Below are positions 17,357 to 26,568 of a stretch of DNA of 64,000 nucleotides, one piece after another (positions within the stretch are counted from its first letter, which is position 1; each line of letters starts with the position of its first letter). The notes below the pieces were generated by a model, which saw only the letters and a program-made list of their open reading frames with translations, made no database searches and had not been told where the DNA came from. The translations under genes were made by a program, and so were the position numbers. The stretch covers positions 58,024 through 122,023 of the forward strand of contig CAYYKD010000008.1 of NCBI GenBank assembly GCA_964471825.1, in the 5' to 3' direction. Source of the stretch: CAYYKD01 sp964471825 (GTDB taxonomy: Bacteria > Spirochaetota > GWE2-31-10 > CAYYKD01).

Positions 17357-18559
17357 GTGACAAAAAAAACTATTAAGGACATTACACTAGATAATAAAAG
17401 AGTATTGATAAGGGTTGACTTTAATGTTCCTGTGCAGGACGGTAAAATATCAGATGATAAAAGAATTAAAGAGGCATTACCAACTATAGAATACATTTTA
17501 AGCAAACCCGGAACCTCTGTAATATTGATGAGTCACATGGGGCGACCGAAGGGAGAAAAGAAGCCTGAATACTCTTTAAAACCTATTGCAGTTCAGCTTG
17601 AAAAACTTATGAAAAGACCTGTTACAATGCTTGATGACTGCATTGGAGATAATGTAAAAAAGGCATGCCAAAATGCTAAACCGGGCTCAATTATCATGCT
17701 TGAAAATCTAAGATACTATGGTGCAGAAACGAGTAAAGATAATTCAATTCGAGAGGATTTTGCAAAAAAACTCGCAGAGCTTGGCGATATATATGTGAAT
17801 GACGCATTTGGTACTGCACATAGAGAACACGCATCAACTGCTACAATTGCCAGATTTATGAAAAGTGCAGTTGCCGGGTTTCTTATGGAAAGGGAACTCG
17901 AATTTCTCGGTAGAGTGATAACAAATCCTGAGAGGCCATTTGTTTTTATAATCGGCGGCTTTAAAGTCTCAGATAAGATAGGTGTACTTGAAACAATAAT
18001 CGATAAGGCTGATAGAATTCTAATTGGCGGCGCTATGCGATTTACATTTCTTAAGGCAAATGGAATAAATGTAGGTAGATCTCCTGTTGAGGAATCAATG
18101 CTTGATAAAGCAAGACAACTAATGAAAAAAGCAAAAGATCTTGGAAAGGAGCTTTTATTACCAATAGATGTTGTTGTTGCAAAGGGTTTTGATGATGGTG
18201 ACAACGCAGAGATTAGGATGAATGAGGATTTTACTGACGATGTAGAAGGTTTTGATATCGGACCTAAATCAACTCATCTTTTTTGCGAAAAGGTTAAAGA
18301 TGCTAAGACTGTTTTTTGGAATGGACCTATGGGTGCATTTGAAGTTGATGCATTTGAAAACGGCACACTTGGTCTTGCAAGAGCTATCGCATTAAATAAG
18401 AATTGTATAAGTGTAATTGGTGGCGGTGATTCTGCAGCGGCAATTCATAAACTTGGACTTGACAGTGATTTCACTCACATATCAACCGGCGGTGGTGCAA
18501 GTCTTGAATTCATCGAAGGCAAAGATCTGCCCGGTGTTGTTGTTCTAAACAGTAAATAG
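17357..18559 (+). CDS. pgk: Phosphoglycerate kinase
   Basis: Converts 1,3-bisphosphoglycerate and ADP to 3-phosphoglycerate and ATP. The 400 residues are typical. It starts at GTG with GGGAG ten bases upstream. Visible motifs are VLIRVDFNVPVQDGKI (substrate-binding N-domain), LMSHMGRPKG, LENLRYYGAE, DAFGTAHREHAST, and C-terminal nucleotide-binding elements including FWNGPMGAFE and VIGGGDSAAA. It follows gap and precedes serC by 27 bases. Its product feeds both lower glycolysis and, through SerA/SerC, serine synthesis. Confidence 0.97.
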   Translation: MTKKTIKDITLDNKRVLIRVDFNVPVQDGKISDDKRIKEALPTIEYILSKPGTSVILMSHMGRPKGEKKPEYSLKPIAVQLEKLMKRPVTMLDDCIGDNVKKACQNAKPGSIIMLENLRYYGAETSKDNSIREDFAKKLAELGDIYVNDAFGTAHREHASTATIARFMKSAVAGFLMERELEFLGRVITNPERPFVFIIGGFKVSDKIGVLETIIDKADRILIGGAMRFTFLKANGINVGRSPVEESMLDKARQLMKKAKDLGKELLLPIDVVVAKGFDDGDNAEIRMNEDFTDDVEGFDIGPKSTHLFCEKVKDAKTVFWNGPMGAFEVDAFENGTLGLARAIALNKNCISVIGGGDSAAAIHKLGLDSDFTHISTGGGASLEFIEGKDLPGVVVLNSK

Positions 18560-18586
18560 TTTTTATAAATAGAAGGAGAATATATA

Positions 18587-19675
18587 ATGGGAAGAATATT
18601 TAATTTTAGTGCGGGGCCGGCGGTTTTACCTCTTGAGATTTTGGAGGAAGCAGCAAAGGATCTGGTTGATTTTAAGGGGCTTGGCCTATCATTACTAGAA
18701 ATGTCACATAGGTCAAAACCATATGAGGCAGTTCATAATGAGGCTGTTGCGTCAATCAAAAGTCTGTTGAATGTTCCTGATAATTTTGACATACTTTTTA
18801 TACAGGGGGGTGCATCAACGCAATTTGCTATGGTTCCGATGAATATAGCAATCGATGGAAAAACCTGTGACTACATAACTACAGGTACCTGGTCAGAGAA
18901 GGCTCTAAAAGAAGCAAAAATTATTGGTAAATCAGTAAAAGAATTGGCAACTACAGTGTCTACAAATCACAACAGAATTCCGAAAGAAAACGAATATAAG
19001 ATCGACAGTGATGCATCATTTGTTCATATCACTTCCAATAACACAATATTTGGAACTCAATTTAAGAAACTTCCTGATACAAAAGGTGTTCCTTTGGTTA
19101 TTGATGCATCTAGTGATTTCATGTCATGGGAAGTAGACTGGAAGAATGTTGGTATCATTTACGCAGGTGCTCAAAAAAATGCGGGACCTGCAGGTGTTAC
19201 AATTGTAATTATTCGAAAAGATCTCTATGAGAGAGAAAAATCCGGAACTCCAACAATGATGAAATACTCAACACATGCAAAAGAAAATTCTCTCTATAAC
19301 ACTGCTCCAACATTTGCAATCTATATGGTAGGACTTAATGCAAAATGGTTACTTAAACAGGGCGGCGTAAAAGGGATCATCAAAAAAAATGAAGAGAAGG
19401 CCGGTTATATCTATGATGTAATTGACAACTCAAATGGATTCTATAAAGGGCATGCAGAGAAAGACTCAAGATCACTTATGAATGTTACTTTTGTATTAAA
19501 AGATGATTCTCTAAGTGATGCATTCAACAAAGAAGCGGAAGCACTTAAACTCTCAGGACTAAAGGGGCACAGATCAGTAGGCGGGTTTAGAGCCTCAATC
19601 TACAATGCAATGCCGGCTGAGGGATGTAAAAAACTTGCGGACTTTATGAAAGACTTTATGAAAAGAAACGGTTAA
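18587..19675 (+). CDS. serC: Phosphoserine aminotransferase
   Basis: PLP enzyme that transaminates 3-phosphohydroxypyruvate with glutamate to give 3-phosphoserine; it can also act in PLP synthesis. The 362 residues match the family. Motifs are the N-terminal FNFSAGPAVLPLEILEEA, GLSLLEMSHRSK, FIQGGASTQFAMVPMN, and the PLP lysine in GAQKNAGPAGVT. The C-terminal GHRSVGGFRASIYNAMP also fits. AGAAGGAGA precedes the ATG. It shares a transcript with pgk and is closed by a strong terminator. Confidence 0.96.
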   Translation: MGRIFNFSAGPAVLPLEILEEAAKDLVDFKGLGLSLLEMSHRSKPYEAVHNEAVASIKSLLNVPDNFDILFIQGGASTQFAMVPMNIAIDGKTCDYITTGTWSEKALKEAKIIGKSVKELATTVSTNHNRIPKENEYKIDSDASFVHITSNNTIFGTQFKKLPDTKGVPLVIDASSDFMSWEVDWKNVGIIYAGAQKNAGPAGVTIVIIRKDLYEREKSGTPTMMKYSTHAKENSLYNTAPTFAIYMVGLNAKWLLKQGGVKGIIKKNEEKAGYIYDVIDNSNGFYKGHAEKDSRSLMNVTFVLKDDSLSDAFNKEAEALKLSGLKGHRSVGGFRASIYNAMPAEGCKKLADFMKDFMKRNG

Positions 19676-19692
19676 TCGAAAATCTGATATTT

Positions 19693-19726
19693 AGGGGGGA
19701 CTCCTGCCCCCTATTTTTTATTTTTT
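19693..19726 (+). terminator. Terminator after serC
   Basis: AGGGGG at 19693-19698 pairs with CCCCCT at 19707-19712, followed by a long T-rich run. It closes the gap-pgk-serC unit. Confidence 0.85.
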
Positions 19727-19737
19727 ATGGAATAAAT

Positions 19738-21147
19738 ATGCAAATAAGTGAATATTTTGAAGACATAATATGTGCGAGAGCAACGCCTCCGGGAGCATCA
19801 GCTGTTGCGATAATCCGCGTCAGTGGAAAAGAATGCTGGGGCATATTAAAAAAAATATTTATGTCACATAAAAACAAGATTATATATTTTGCATCGCATC
19901 GAGTTTATTATGGATCAATTTTAGATAACAATCGAGAAATAGTCGATAGTGTTATTGTTCTCCCATTTGCAGAGTCTAAAAGTTTTACAGGGGAAGAATC
20001 ATTTGAGATAAATTGTCATGGAAGTGAAGTTGTAGTTGCAATGATTTTTAGGATTCTAACAGATCTTGGAGTTAGATTGGCCGAACCGGGTGAGTTTTCT
20101 AAACGGGCTTTTCTTAATGGCAAACTGAGCCTTGCAGAGGCTGAATCAATAATGGATATTGTCCATTCATCAACAAAAAGATCGGCAATGATTGCTCTAA
20201 GGCAGTTGACCGGAAGACTCACCCGCGAAATTGATTCAATTAAAGACAGGTTATCCGACTTGTTAGCCTCAATAGAAGTCTTAATTGATTATCCTGAAGA
20301 GGATATCACAGAAGAGGCCGAGTTTTGGCTAGGTGAAATATCCGGTACAAAGAAGGAGCTTGATTATTTGATTAATGGGTTTCAACGAGGTCGTTACTAT
20401 CGAGAGGGAATCAACGCAGTTATCCTGGGTAAAACGAACTCAGGTAAATCAACACTATTTAATCTTCTGTTGAATGAAGACAAGGCAATTGTTTCAGATA
20501 TTCATGGCACTACTCGCGATTATATTGATGGGGTGATCAACATCTCCGGTTATGGTGTACGGATATTTGATACCGCCGGTTTAAGAGAGACAACTGATTC
20601 AATCGAATACGAGGGGACTAAGAGAGCTGTAGGATTATCAAAAAATGCCGATTTTATTTTCTATGTAATTTCCTCATCAGAGGGATTGACCACGGATGAT
20701 ATGAATAACCTGAAACAGATTGACAGATCAAAAAAATTACTTCTAATTATCAATAAAATAGATATTGATAAAGTAAAAGATCAGTCCTCAATAATTACAT
20801 TTCTACAAAACAACTTTGATCACTATAAAATCTCTGAAATGTCAGCTCTAAATAAAACCGGAATTGACCTCTTTAATAAAAACTTTGTTGAGATGCTGAC
20901 AAATAAAGATCGGGAAAATAGTTATGAAAATGATGATCCATTGATAACAAACTCAAGGCATGCAGCACTTATTGAAAAAACCTCATCAAATATGATTAAT
21001 GCATTTCAGAGAGTTAACGAGGGAACACTTGATCTTGCAGCATTTGAGATTCGAGACGGTATAAACAGTCTTGGTGAAATAACAGGAGAAGTAACGCCTA
21101 ACGATATAATTCAGAGAATATTTAGTAACTTCTGTGTTGGCAAATAA
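19738..21147 (+). CDS. mnmE: tRNA modification GTPase MnmE
   Basis: GTPase that, with MnmG, installs cmnm5-type modifications at U34 of tRNAs. 469 residues. The N-terminal tetrahydrofolate-binding domain begins ICARATPPGASAVAIIRVSG. Helical parts flank a G domain with P-loop LGKTNSGKST near residue 225, switch motif IHGTTRDY, DTAGLRE and NKID. The C-terminal FCVGK is the catalytic C-x-G-K motif expected at the very end. It converges with the holA-like gene with only two bases between stop codons. Confidence 0.96.
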   Translation: MQISEYFEDIICARATPPGASAVAIIRVSGKECWGILKKIFMSHKNKIIYFASHRVYYGSILDNNREIVDSVIVLPFAESKSFTGEESFEINCHGSEVVVAMIFRILTDLGVRLAEPGEFSKRAFLNGKLSLAEAESIMDIVHSSTKRSAMIALRQLTGRLTREIDSIKDRLSDLLASIEVLIDYPEEDITEEAEFWLGEISGTKKELDYLINGFQRGRYYREGINAVILGKTNSGKSTLFNLLLNEDKAIVSDIHGTTRDYIDGVINISGYGVRIFDTAGLRETTDSIEYEGTKRAVGLSKNADFIFYVISSSEGLTTDDMNNLKQIDRSKKLLLIINKIDIDKVKDQSSIITFLQNNFDHYKISEMSALNKTGIDLFNKNFVEMLTNKDRENSYENDDPLITNSRHAALIEKTSSNMINAFQRVNEGTLDLAAFEIRDGINSLGEITGEVTPNDIIQRIFSNFCVGK

Positions 21148-21149
21148 TA

Positions 21150-22391
21150 CTAGCCGTTTGATGAATATAGGATATTTCCGCTGATCGCACCGCTATGCTT
21201 TTTACCATTAATGTATGTTATTAAAAATTGTTCATATTTAATTAGAGCTAAATCCTCAGGTAAAACTTTTGCATAGTATTCCAGTTCGGATAAATATCTT
21301 GTCATAAATGAGATGTGTTCAAATGTGTAATTCTTTAGTCCTGCTTCCAATTCTACCTGTTGTTTTTTACTTCTAATATTCATAAATTGAAATACTACAG
21401 AAATTGATTTTTTATAGTTTATAATCTGATCAAGAAACATTAAAAATCGTCTGTGCGACCATGATAATCCGCTAATTATTGTTCTTTCATCAGAATAGAG
21501 GAGAACATGAAGTATATCTAGGGCTTTTGACAGATTTTTTTCCATTATCGCCTTAAATAAAGAAAAAGTAGACTCCTCTTTTGTATGTGCAAAAAAATCC
21601 TCCATGAATGATGCACTTACACGATTGCCATCGGACTGTTCTTTTATAAATGATGAAATTTTTTCTATCTCATATCTTAATTGCTGTTTGTTGTTCTCCA
21701 CAAGTTCAAGGATCATATTTACTGCATCATCATCTGCAATCAGACCATTCTTCTTAAACTCATCCTTTGTCCAGGTTGTTTTTTGATTATCAAATAATTC
21801 CCAGAAAATTACAGTCTGATTATTTGAAATATACTTTCCCAGTACAGAACCATAATCAAGCTCATCAGATGAAACAATTAGAAGTGTATCGTCAGCCGGA
21901 CCCACATATCCTAATGGTTTTAAAATATCATAAATCTTTTTTTTGCCCGGTCCTTTCTTTTTGTCTGATAAATAATAGGCTCCATCATCGGTTGACTCGG
22001 TATAACCGGACTCCATGATCTCTCGCGATGAAATATCTTTAATTTGACCTAATATATTTTGAAATGTTTTACCGCCAAGCCTACCTGGAATCAGGACTGA
22101 TTCTAACAATTTCTCAGTCTTAGCCTTTATCAGATTAAAATCCTTAATATGAATAATCTTTTTTTCGGAAAATAATGATCCTGTTTGAAGATTTTCTAAT
22201 AGAATAGAAGAATCAATGTCAGAAGATCCATAAAAAGTCAGTTCATTAATTTCAGAGCCTTCAGAAAACTTTTTTTTAATAAGTTGATAGGCGTCATCCT
22301 TCTCTCCGGCTTCAGGGCCGAAAAACTGATAAATATTTTCTATCTTTTTTTGTTGAATTAACCCTTTAAATGTATTGAAATCTATTCCCAT
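21150..22391 (-). CDS. holA: DNA polymerase III delta subunit (HolA-like)
   Basis: 413 residues. Delta opens the sliding-clamp ring as part of the clamp loader. The N-terminus (FKGLIQQKKIENIYQFFGPEAGEKDDA) fits the HolA fold, which has a conserved FxG at this place but no functional ATP site. The C-terminal half has the SFSLFKAI-type helix pattern (ESTFSLFKAIMEKNLSKALDIL). It is longer than the usual ~340 residues because of an insertion around residues 125-165, rich in Lys and Gly (DKKKGPGKKK). It is the last gene of the hpf-ntrYX unit. The family is highly divergent, so the assignment is good but not certain. Confidence 0.75.
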   Translation of the reverse strand: MGIDFNTFKGLIQQKKIENIYQFFGPEAGEKDDAYQLIKKKFSEGSEINELTFYGSSDIDSSILLENLQTGSLFSEKKIIHIKDFNLIKAKTEKLLESVLIPGRLGGKTFQNILGQIKDISSREIMESGYTESTDDGAYYLSDKKKGPGKKKIYDILKPLGYVGPADDTLLIVSSDELDYGSVLGKYISNNQTVIFWELFDNQKTTWTKDEFKKNGLIADDDAVNMILELVENNKQQLRYEIEKISSFIKEQSDGNRVSASFMEDFFAHTKEESTFSLFKAIMEKNLSKALDILHVLLYSDERTIISGLSWSHRRFLMFLDQIINYKKSISVVFQFMNIRSKKQQVELEAGLKNYTFEHISFMTRYLSELEYYAKVLPEDLALIKYEQFLITYINGKKHSGAISGNILYSSNG

Positions 22392-22400
22392 TACAATCCT

Positions 22401-23825
22401 CTAGACATCATTTTTTAATTTTTTTACATCAAGTCCCAATTTTCCTATTTTAGAATGCAGATTACTCGCGTATATCCCTAATGCCGCAGCGGTCTTTGAT
22501 ATATTATAGTTGTTTTCAATCAATTTTTTTTCTATAAAATCTCGTTCAAAAACCTCCCTTGCATGATTAAGCTTATAGCTATCGTATCTTGAATCATTTT
22601 GATTTACTTGTTCCAATGATTTATACTCATCTAAAAATGCTGAAACATGAGTATCAAATATTACAGGATCATTAACCATAATTATTAGTCTTTCAACAAT
22701 ATTTTTTAGTTGCCTTACATTTCCGGGCCATTTATATTTTTTCATATACTCTATGGCGTTTTTATCAAAAGACTTTGGTTGATATTCTTTATTGTATTTT
22801 GCATTATCTGCATAGAAACGATTTGTAAAATGTTCAATTAACAAAGGGATGTCCTCTGTCCGCTCTCTTAAAGGCGGTAAGTTAAATGGTATTACATTTA
22901 ATCTGTAATAAAGATCTTCACGAAAGTTGCCATTTTTTATTTCTTCTTTTAAATCTTTATTAGTCGCTGCAATAATCCTCACATCAACAGAAATTTCCTG
23001 TGTTGAACCAATTCTTGTAAATTTCATTTCCTGCAACACTCTCAAAACTTTGGCCTGAGTCGCAAGAGACATATCCGCGACTTCATCCATAAATAATGTA
23101 CCTGTATCAGCCCGTTCAAATTTGCCGATTCTATCAGCAATTGCTCCTGTGAATGAGCCTTTTTCATGACCGAACAGCTCTGACTCGATAAGATTTTCAG
23201 GAATGGCAGCACAATTAATCTCGATAAATGGTTTATTTCTTCTACCGGATTGAATATGAATCTCTTTAGCAACAAGCTCTTTGCCGCTTCCATTTTCACC
23301 AAGAATCAAAATCCTTGCATCACTCTGTGCTGATTTTGTTATGAGTTGTTTAATATTTTCCATAGATTCTGAACGAGATATCATTTCATCTTTTTTAACT
23401 GATTCTGCATCGATATTATTTGTTTTAGTTTTTTTACTGATTTTGATGTTATCAATTATACCAAGCAATTTTTCGATTGACAAAGGCTTCTCAATAAAAT
23501 CAAATGCACCTAGCTTTGTAGCCTTAACGGCAAGATTTATTTTCGCATGACCGGAGATCATTACTACCTCTACACCGGGGAACTCTTGTTTTATTTTTTG
23601 CAGGGTATCGATTCCGCCCAGATTTGGCATCCAAACATCAAGAAAGCATATATCTATCCGCTCACTTTTCAGAACATTGTCAACTTTGGAGCCATCCTCA
23701 GCGGTAAATACATTGTATCCTTCATCAGTAAGAACATCTTTAACTATTGATCGAATTTGATCTTCGTCATCGACAATTAAAATGTTAAATGCACTGTTTG
23801 TTGATCGATTAACTAATTCACTCAT
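22401..23825 (-). CDS. NtrC-family sigma-54-dependent response regulator (NtrX-like)
   Basis: 474 residues. The receiver domain has DDE at 19-21 and phospho-acceptor Asp63 in FLDVWMP. The AAA+ domain has Walker A GENGSGKE, the sigma-54-contacting loop in the form GSFTGA (usually GAFTGA), Walker B LFMDEVADM and arginine fingers near FREDLYYRLNVIPF. The Fis-type helix-turn-helix is near the C-terminus (NISKTAAALGI). It should activate sigma-54 promoters when phosphorylated by NtrY, encoded six bases upstream. The gene order matches ntrY-ntrX of other bacteria, hence NtrX rather than NtrC. Confidence 0.93.
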   Translation of the reverse strand: MSELVNRSTNSAFNILIVDDEDQIRSIVKDVLTDEGYNVFTAEDGSKVDNVLKSERIDICFLDVWMPNLGGIDTLQKIKQEFPGVEVVMISGHAKINLAVKATKLGAFDFIEKPLSIEKLLGIIDNIKISKKTKTNNIDAESVKKDEMISRSESMENIKQLITKSAQSDARILILGENGSGKELVAKEIHIQSGRRNKPFIEINCAAIPENLIESELFGHEKGSFTGAIADRIGKFERADTGTLFMDEVADMSLATQAKVLRVLQEMKFTRIGSTQEISVDVRIIAATNKDLKEEIKNGNFREDLYYRLNVIPFNLPPLRERTEDIPLLIEHFTNRFYADNAKYNKEYQPKSFDKNAIEYMKKYKWPGNVRQLKNIVERLIIMVNDPVIFDTHVSAFLDEYKSLEQVNQNDSRYDSYKLNHAREVFERDFIEKKLIENNYNISKTAAALGIYASNLHSKIGKLGLDVKKLKNDV

Positions 23826-23831
23826 TATCGT

Positions 23832-25658
23832 TTACTCCAAATCATTATCTTTTTTTACAATTGGTAATTCTATAAAGAATGTCGCACCTGACCCTTTTTT
23901 ACTAACATAATAGATCCTGCCTCCATGATTAGTGATAATCCTTTGTGCAATTGCAAGTCCGAGTCCCGATCCATCTCTTTTGGTTGTGTAATATGGCTCG
24001 AATATATCCTGATCCTCATCAACAATTATACCGGGACCATTATCCTTTACAATTATTACTGCATAATTGTTGATACCAATTATTTTCTTATCAATAAATA
24101 GCTCTATCCGATCACCAATTTTACTTGTCTCAATTGCATCGACAGCATTCTTTACGAGATTAATTATGACACTCTTAATCTGGCCCGGATCTCTAAGGCA
24201 AAAGTAGTCTTCGTTTATCGGTGTGGCATCTATCCTGATACTATTTGTTGCAGAAAATAGACCGGTTACATCTTTCACTATTTCTACTAAACCCCCGTAT
24301 GACTTCTCTGTTTCCTGCATTACAGCAAAACTAGAAAACTCATTTAATAGCTTATCCATATGTTCGACTTCTTTTATAATAGAATCAATACCACTTCTAA
24401 TAACTCCATCAAAATCTACAGATTTCTCAATGTATTTTTTGTATATTCTTTCTGATGATAGTTTAATAGGTGTAAGCGGATTTCTAAGCTCGTGTGCAAG
24501 TCTCTTAGCGATTTCCTGCCATGTTGCTACCCTCTGACCTTGTAAAATCTTGGTTCTGCTCATTTCTAATTCGCCTACCATCAGATTAAATGAATTTGAT
24601 AGAACCTCAAACTCATCTGTATCTGACCGTTCATCAATTCTAAAATCATAATCACCAACGCTGATTCTCTTGATACCTGAAAATAAATTATCAACAGGCT
24701 CTAAAAACCTGTTAGTTAAAATAATTGATAGTGAGAAAACAACAAGAATAATAGGAAATAAAATCCCAATAAATAATATAATAAATCCACGAGCAAGAAA
24801 CATTTTATATATGTTTAATGTGTTGTACTGTGATAGAGCGATATCAATTTCATTCATAACTTTCAGTAATTCAGGTACTATTTTAATAGAAATGTTTACA
24901 AACCCATGTGTATTTTGTTGTGCATCTGTAATTTTTAACGGAAGAATTAGATATGCATTTTGATCCTTAGAAATTGTAAAAAAGTTTTCGCTGTTCTCCA
25001 AAAAACTAGAGTCAAGCATTGAATTGTTCAAAATATTAGCTTTAGCAGATGTGGTAAAAAGCTTCTCACCAACTTGATGGACTAATTGACCATCTGAACT
25101 CCATTGACTGATATTTACGATATCATTATCAAGAAATACAGTAAAACTATTCTTATTCTTATCAATCCTGTAAGCTGATATAAGTTTTTCCGCCCGTATA
25201 CTTAGCAACTGTTTTTTTTCATTATAATAGGTTTTAATTATTGACTCGGAATAATCGAGTGCATCTCCCATATTCTTTGAAAACCAGATATTCATTGATG
25301 ATTCAATAAATTTAACCCCGATTCGCATAAATGGAATTATTGGAATCATCGTAATTATTAAGAAAAAGAGTGTCATTTTTAATCGTATTCTGGAACCGAA
25401 CTCCTTTTTATAGGCAGCTCTGATTAATCTTATCAGATATGTTAACAGGAAGATGGTAAGTAAAAAAGTTATGATCGAGATAAATAGTAAGAGATTCTTT
25501 TCTTTTTGAATCATAGTATCAAGACTTTCGGAGAAAATCTTAAATACGAACCGGTCTATATAGAATGATATCAATAACCAGAAAATTATTGCAGCTATTA
25601 TTAAAATATTACGCCTACAGAATGAGAAAACTAATTTTAATATGGTTCTAATATTCAT
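23832..25658 (-). CDS. NtrY-like membrane histidine kinase
   Basis: 608 residues. About three N-terminal membrane segments and a large extracytoplasmic region are followed by another membrane segment near residue 280-305. A HAMP domain (ILTNRFLEPVDNLFSGIKRI) comes next. The dimerisation domain has phospho-acceptor His389 in LAHELRNPLTPIKL, and the ATPase domain has NLVKNAVDAIE, DNGPGI and GSGLGLAIA. It senses an unknown envelope or nitrogen-related signal and phosphorylates the adjacent NtrX-like regulator. It is preceded seven bases away by a DUF4390 gene, a known neighbour of ntrY in other phyla. Confidence 0.93.
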   Translation of the reverse strand: MNIRTILKLVFSFCRRNILIIAAIIFWLLISFYIDRFVFKIFSESLDTMIQKEKNLLLFISIITFLLTIFLLTYLIRLIRAAYKKEFGSRIRLKMTLFFLIITMIPIIPFMRIGVKFIESSMNIWFSKNMGDALDYSESIIKTYYNEKKQLLSIRAEKLISAYRIDKNKNSFTVFLDNDIVNISQWSSDGQLVHQVGEKLFTTSAKANILNNSMLDSSFLENSENFFTISKDQNAYLILPLKITDAQQNTHGFVNISIKIVPELLKVMNEIDIALSQYNTLNIYKMFLARGFIILFIGILFPIILVVFSLSIILTNRFLEPVDNLFSGIKRISVGDYDFRIDERSDTDEFEVLSNSFNLMVGELEMSRTKILQGQRVATWQEIAKRLAHELRNPLTPIKLSSERIYKKYIEKSVDFDGVIRSGIDSIIKEVEHMDKLLNEFSSFAVMQETEKSYGGLVEIVKDVTGLFSATNSIRIDATPINEDYFCLRDPGQIKSVIINLVKNAVDAIETSKIGDRIELFIDKKIIGINNYAVIIVKDNGPGIIVDEDQDIFEPYYTTKRDGSGLGLAIAQRIITNHGGRIYYVSKKGSGATFFIELPIVKKDNDLE

Positions 25659-25665
25659 ATAAATC

Positions 25666-26235
25666 TCACTGTGAAGGTTGCAAAGACTCTTTATTTAATA
25701 AAAAAATGCGGTCTTTTATCTTATAGTCAAAATTACCGAACTTGCCAATAAATCGTAGAGACTCGAATGGTGGCGGCAACTTAATAGACTTTACAGATAA
25801 AAAAAATCCAACCTTTACTTTACTTAATGTATAAATATCAATCATAGGCAACTTCACTTGTTTAATAATTGACAAATACTCCGACATATCATTGAATGTT
25901 TTAAAAATGTAACTCTTCTGAAGAGTTACATCATAAACTTCATATTTATTTTCCCATCTATTATATACTATTTCAATTGAATTGTTTATGGTATTCAATC
26001 TGTTATTTAAGCTAATGCTTATTGTATAGTCAATTTGACCTTTACTAAATAAGGTTAGATTTTTTTCTATATCTTTTAAAACGAGCGGGTCAATATTGAC
26101 ATCAATATAATAACTATAATCAGCATGATAGATTACTATTGAACTCTGATCCACCTTGTTGCAGGCAATTTGTAAATATATCGATAGGATAAAAGCAACA
26201 AAGATCAACCTTTTCAAATTCAAACTAGAACTCAC
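25666..26235 (-). CDS. DUF4390-like exported protein next to ntrY
   Basis: 189 residues. An N-terminal hydrophobic segment ends in LQIAC, a possible spirochaete-type lipobox. The rest is predicted beta-rich: NIDPLVLKDIEKNLTLFSKG, ISISLNNR, YDVTLQKSYIF, then a late KSIKLPPPFESLRFI block. This pattern and the position directly before ntrY match DUF4390 proteins, whose function is unknown; location suggests an accessory sensor partner. It starts at GTG overlapping the HPr stop region by 11 bases. Confidence 0.7.
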   Translation of the reverse strand: MSSSLNLKRLIFVAFILSIYLQIACNKVDQSSIVIYHADYSYYIDVNIDPLVLKDIEKNLTLFSKGQIDYTISISLNNRLNTINNSIEIVYNRWENKYEVYDVTLQKSYIFKTFNDMSEYLSIIKQVKLPMIDIYTLSKVKVGFFLSVKSIKLPPPFESLRFIGKFGNFDYKIKDRIFLLNKESLQPSQ

Positions 26236-26482
26236 TACTAAAGAATTTTTTTAACTTAGTTTCTGCATCTTTCTCATCATCGCCTTCTATAGTTACGAAA
26301 ACCTTTGATTGATATACAGCACCTAAAGTTAAAACTCCCAAGATAGATTTTGCATCAACGCTATCATCGCCATTTGAAAAAACAATTGTCGATTTAAATG
26401 TATTTGCAAGCTTTACTACTTCACCTGCAGGCCTTGCGTGTAATCCTGTTTCCCAGATTATGTCCACTTCAAACTTTGTCAT
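26225..26482 (-). CDS. Phosphocarrier protein HPr
   Basis: 85 residues, the usual size. The phosphorylation site His15 is in ETGLHARPAG. The regulatory serine position is also kept (Ser46 in AKSILGVLTLG), so control by an HPr kinase is possible. HPr carries phosphate from enzyme I to sugar EII proteins or, in bacteria with a nitrogen PTS, to regulatory EIIA. No enzyme I or EII gene is adjacent. Its place between hpf and ntrY suggests a regulatory (Ntr-type) rather than sugar-uptake role. Confidence 0.93.
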   Translation of the reverse strand: MTKFEVDIIWETGLHARPAGEVVKLANTFKSTIVFSNGDDSVDAKSILGVLTLGAVYQSKVFVTIEGDDEKDAETKLKKFFSSEF

Positions 26483-26568
26483 ATTATATCCAGAACTTTT
26501 TTATAAAAAAGGAGTTAATCAAAATTGACTAACCCCTTAATTATAAACTAATTTTAATTAAAATTCAA

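Noticed and set aside
17716..18204. 162-residue minus-strand open frame inside pgk
   Set aside because: Antisense shadow of a highly conserved gene; no ribosome-binding site.
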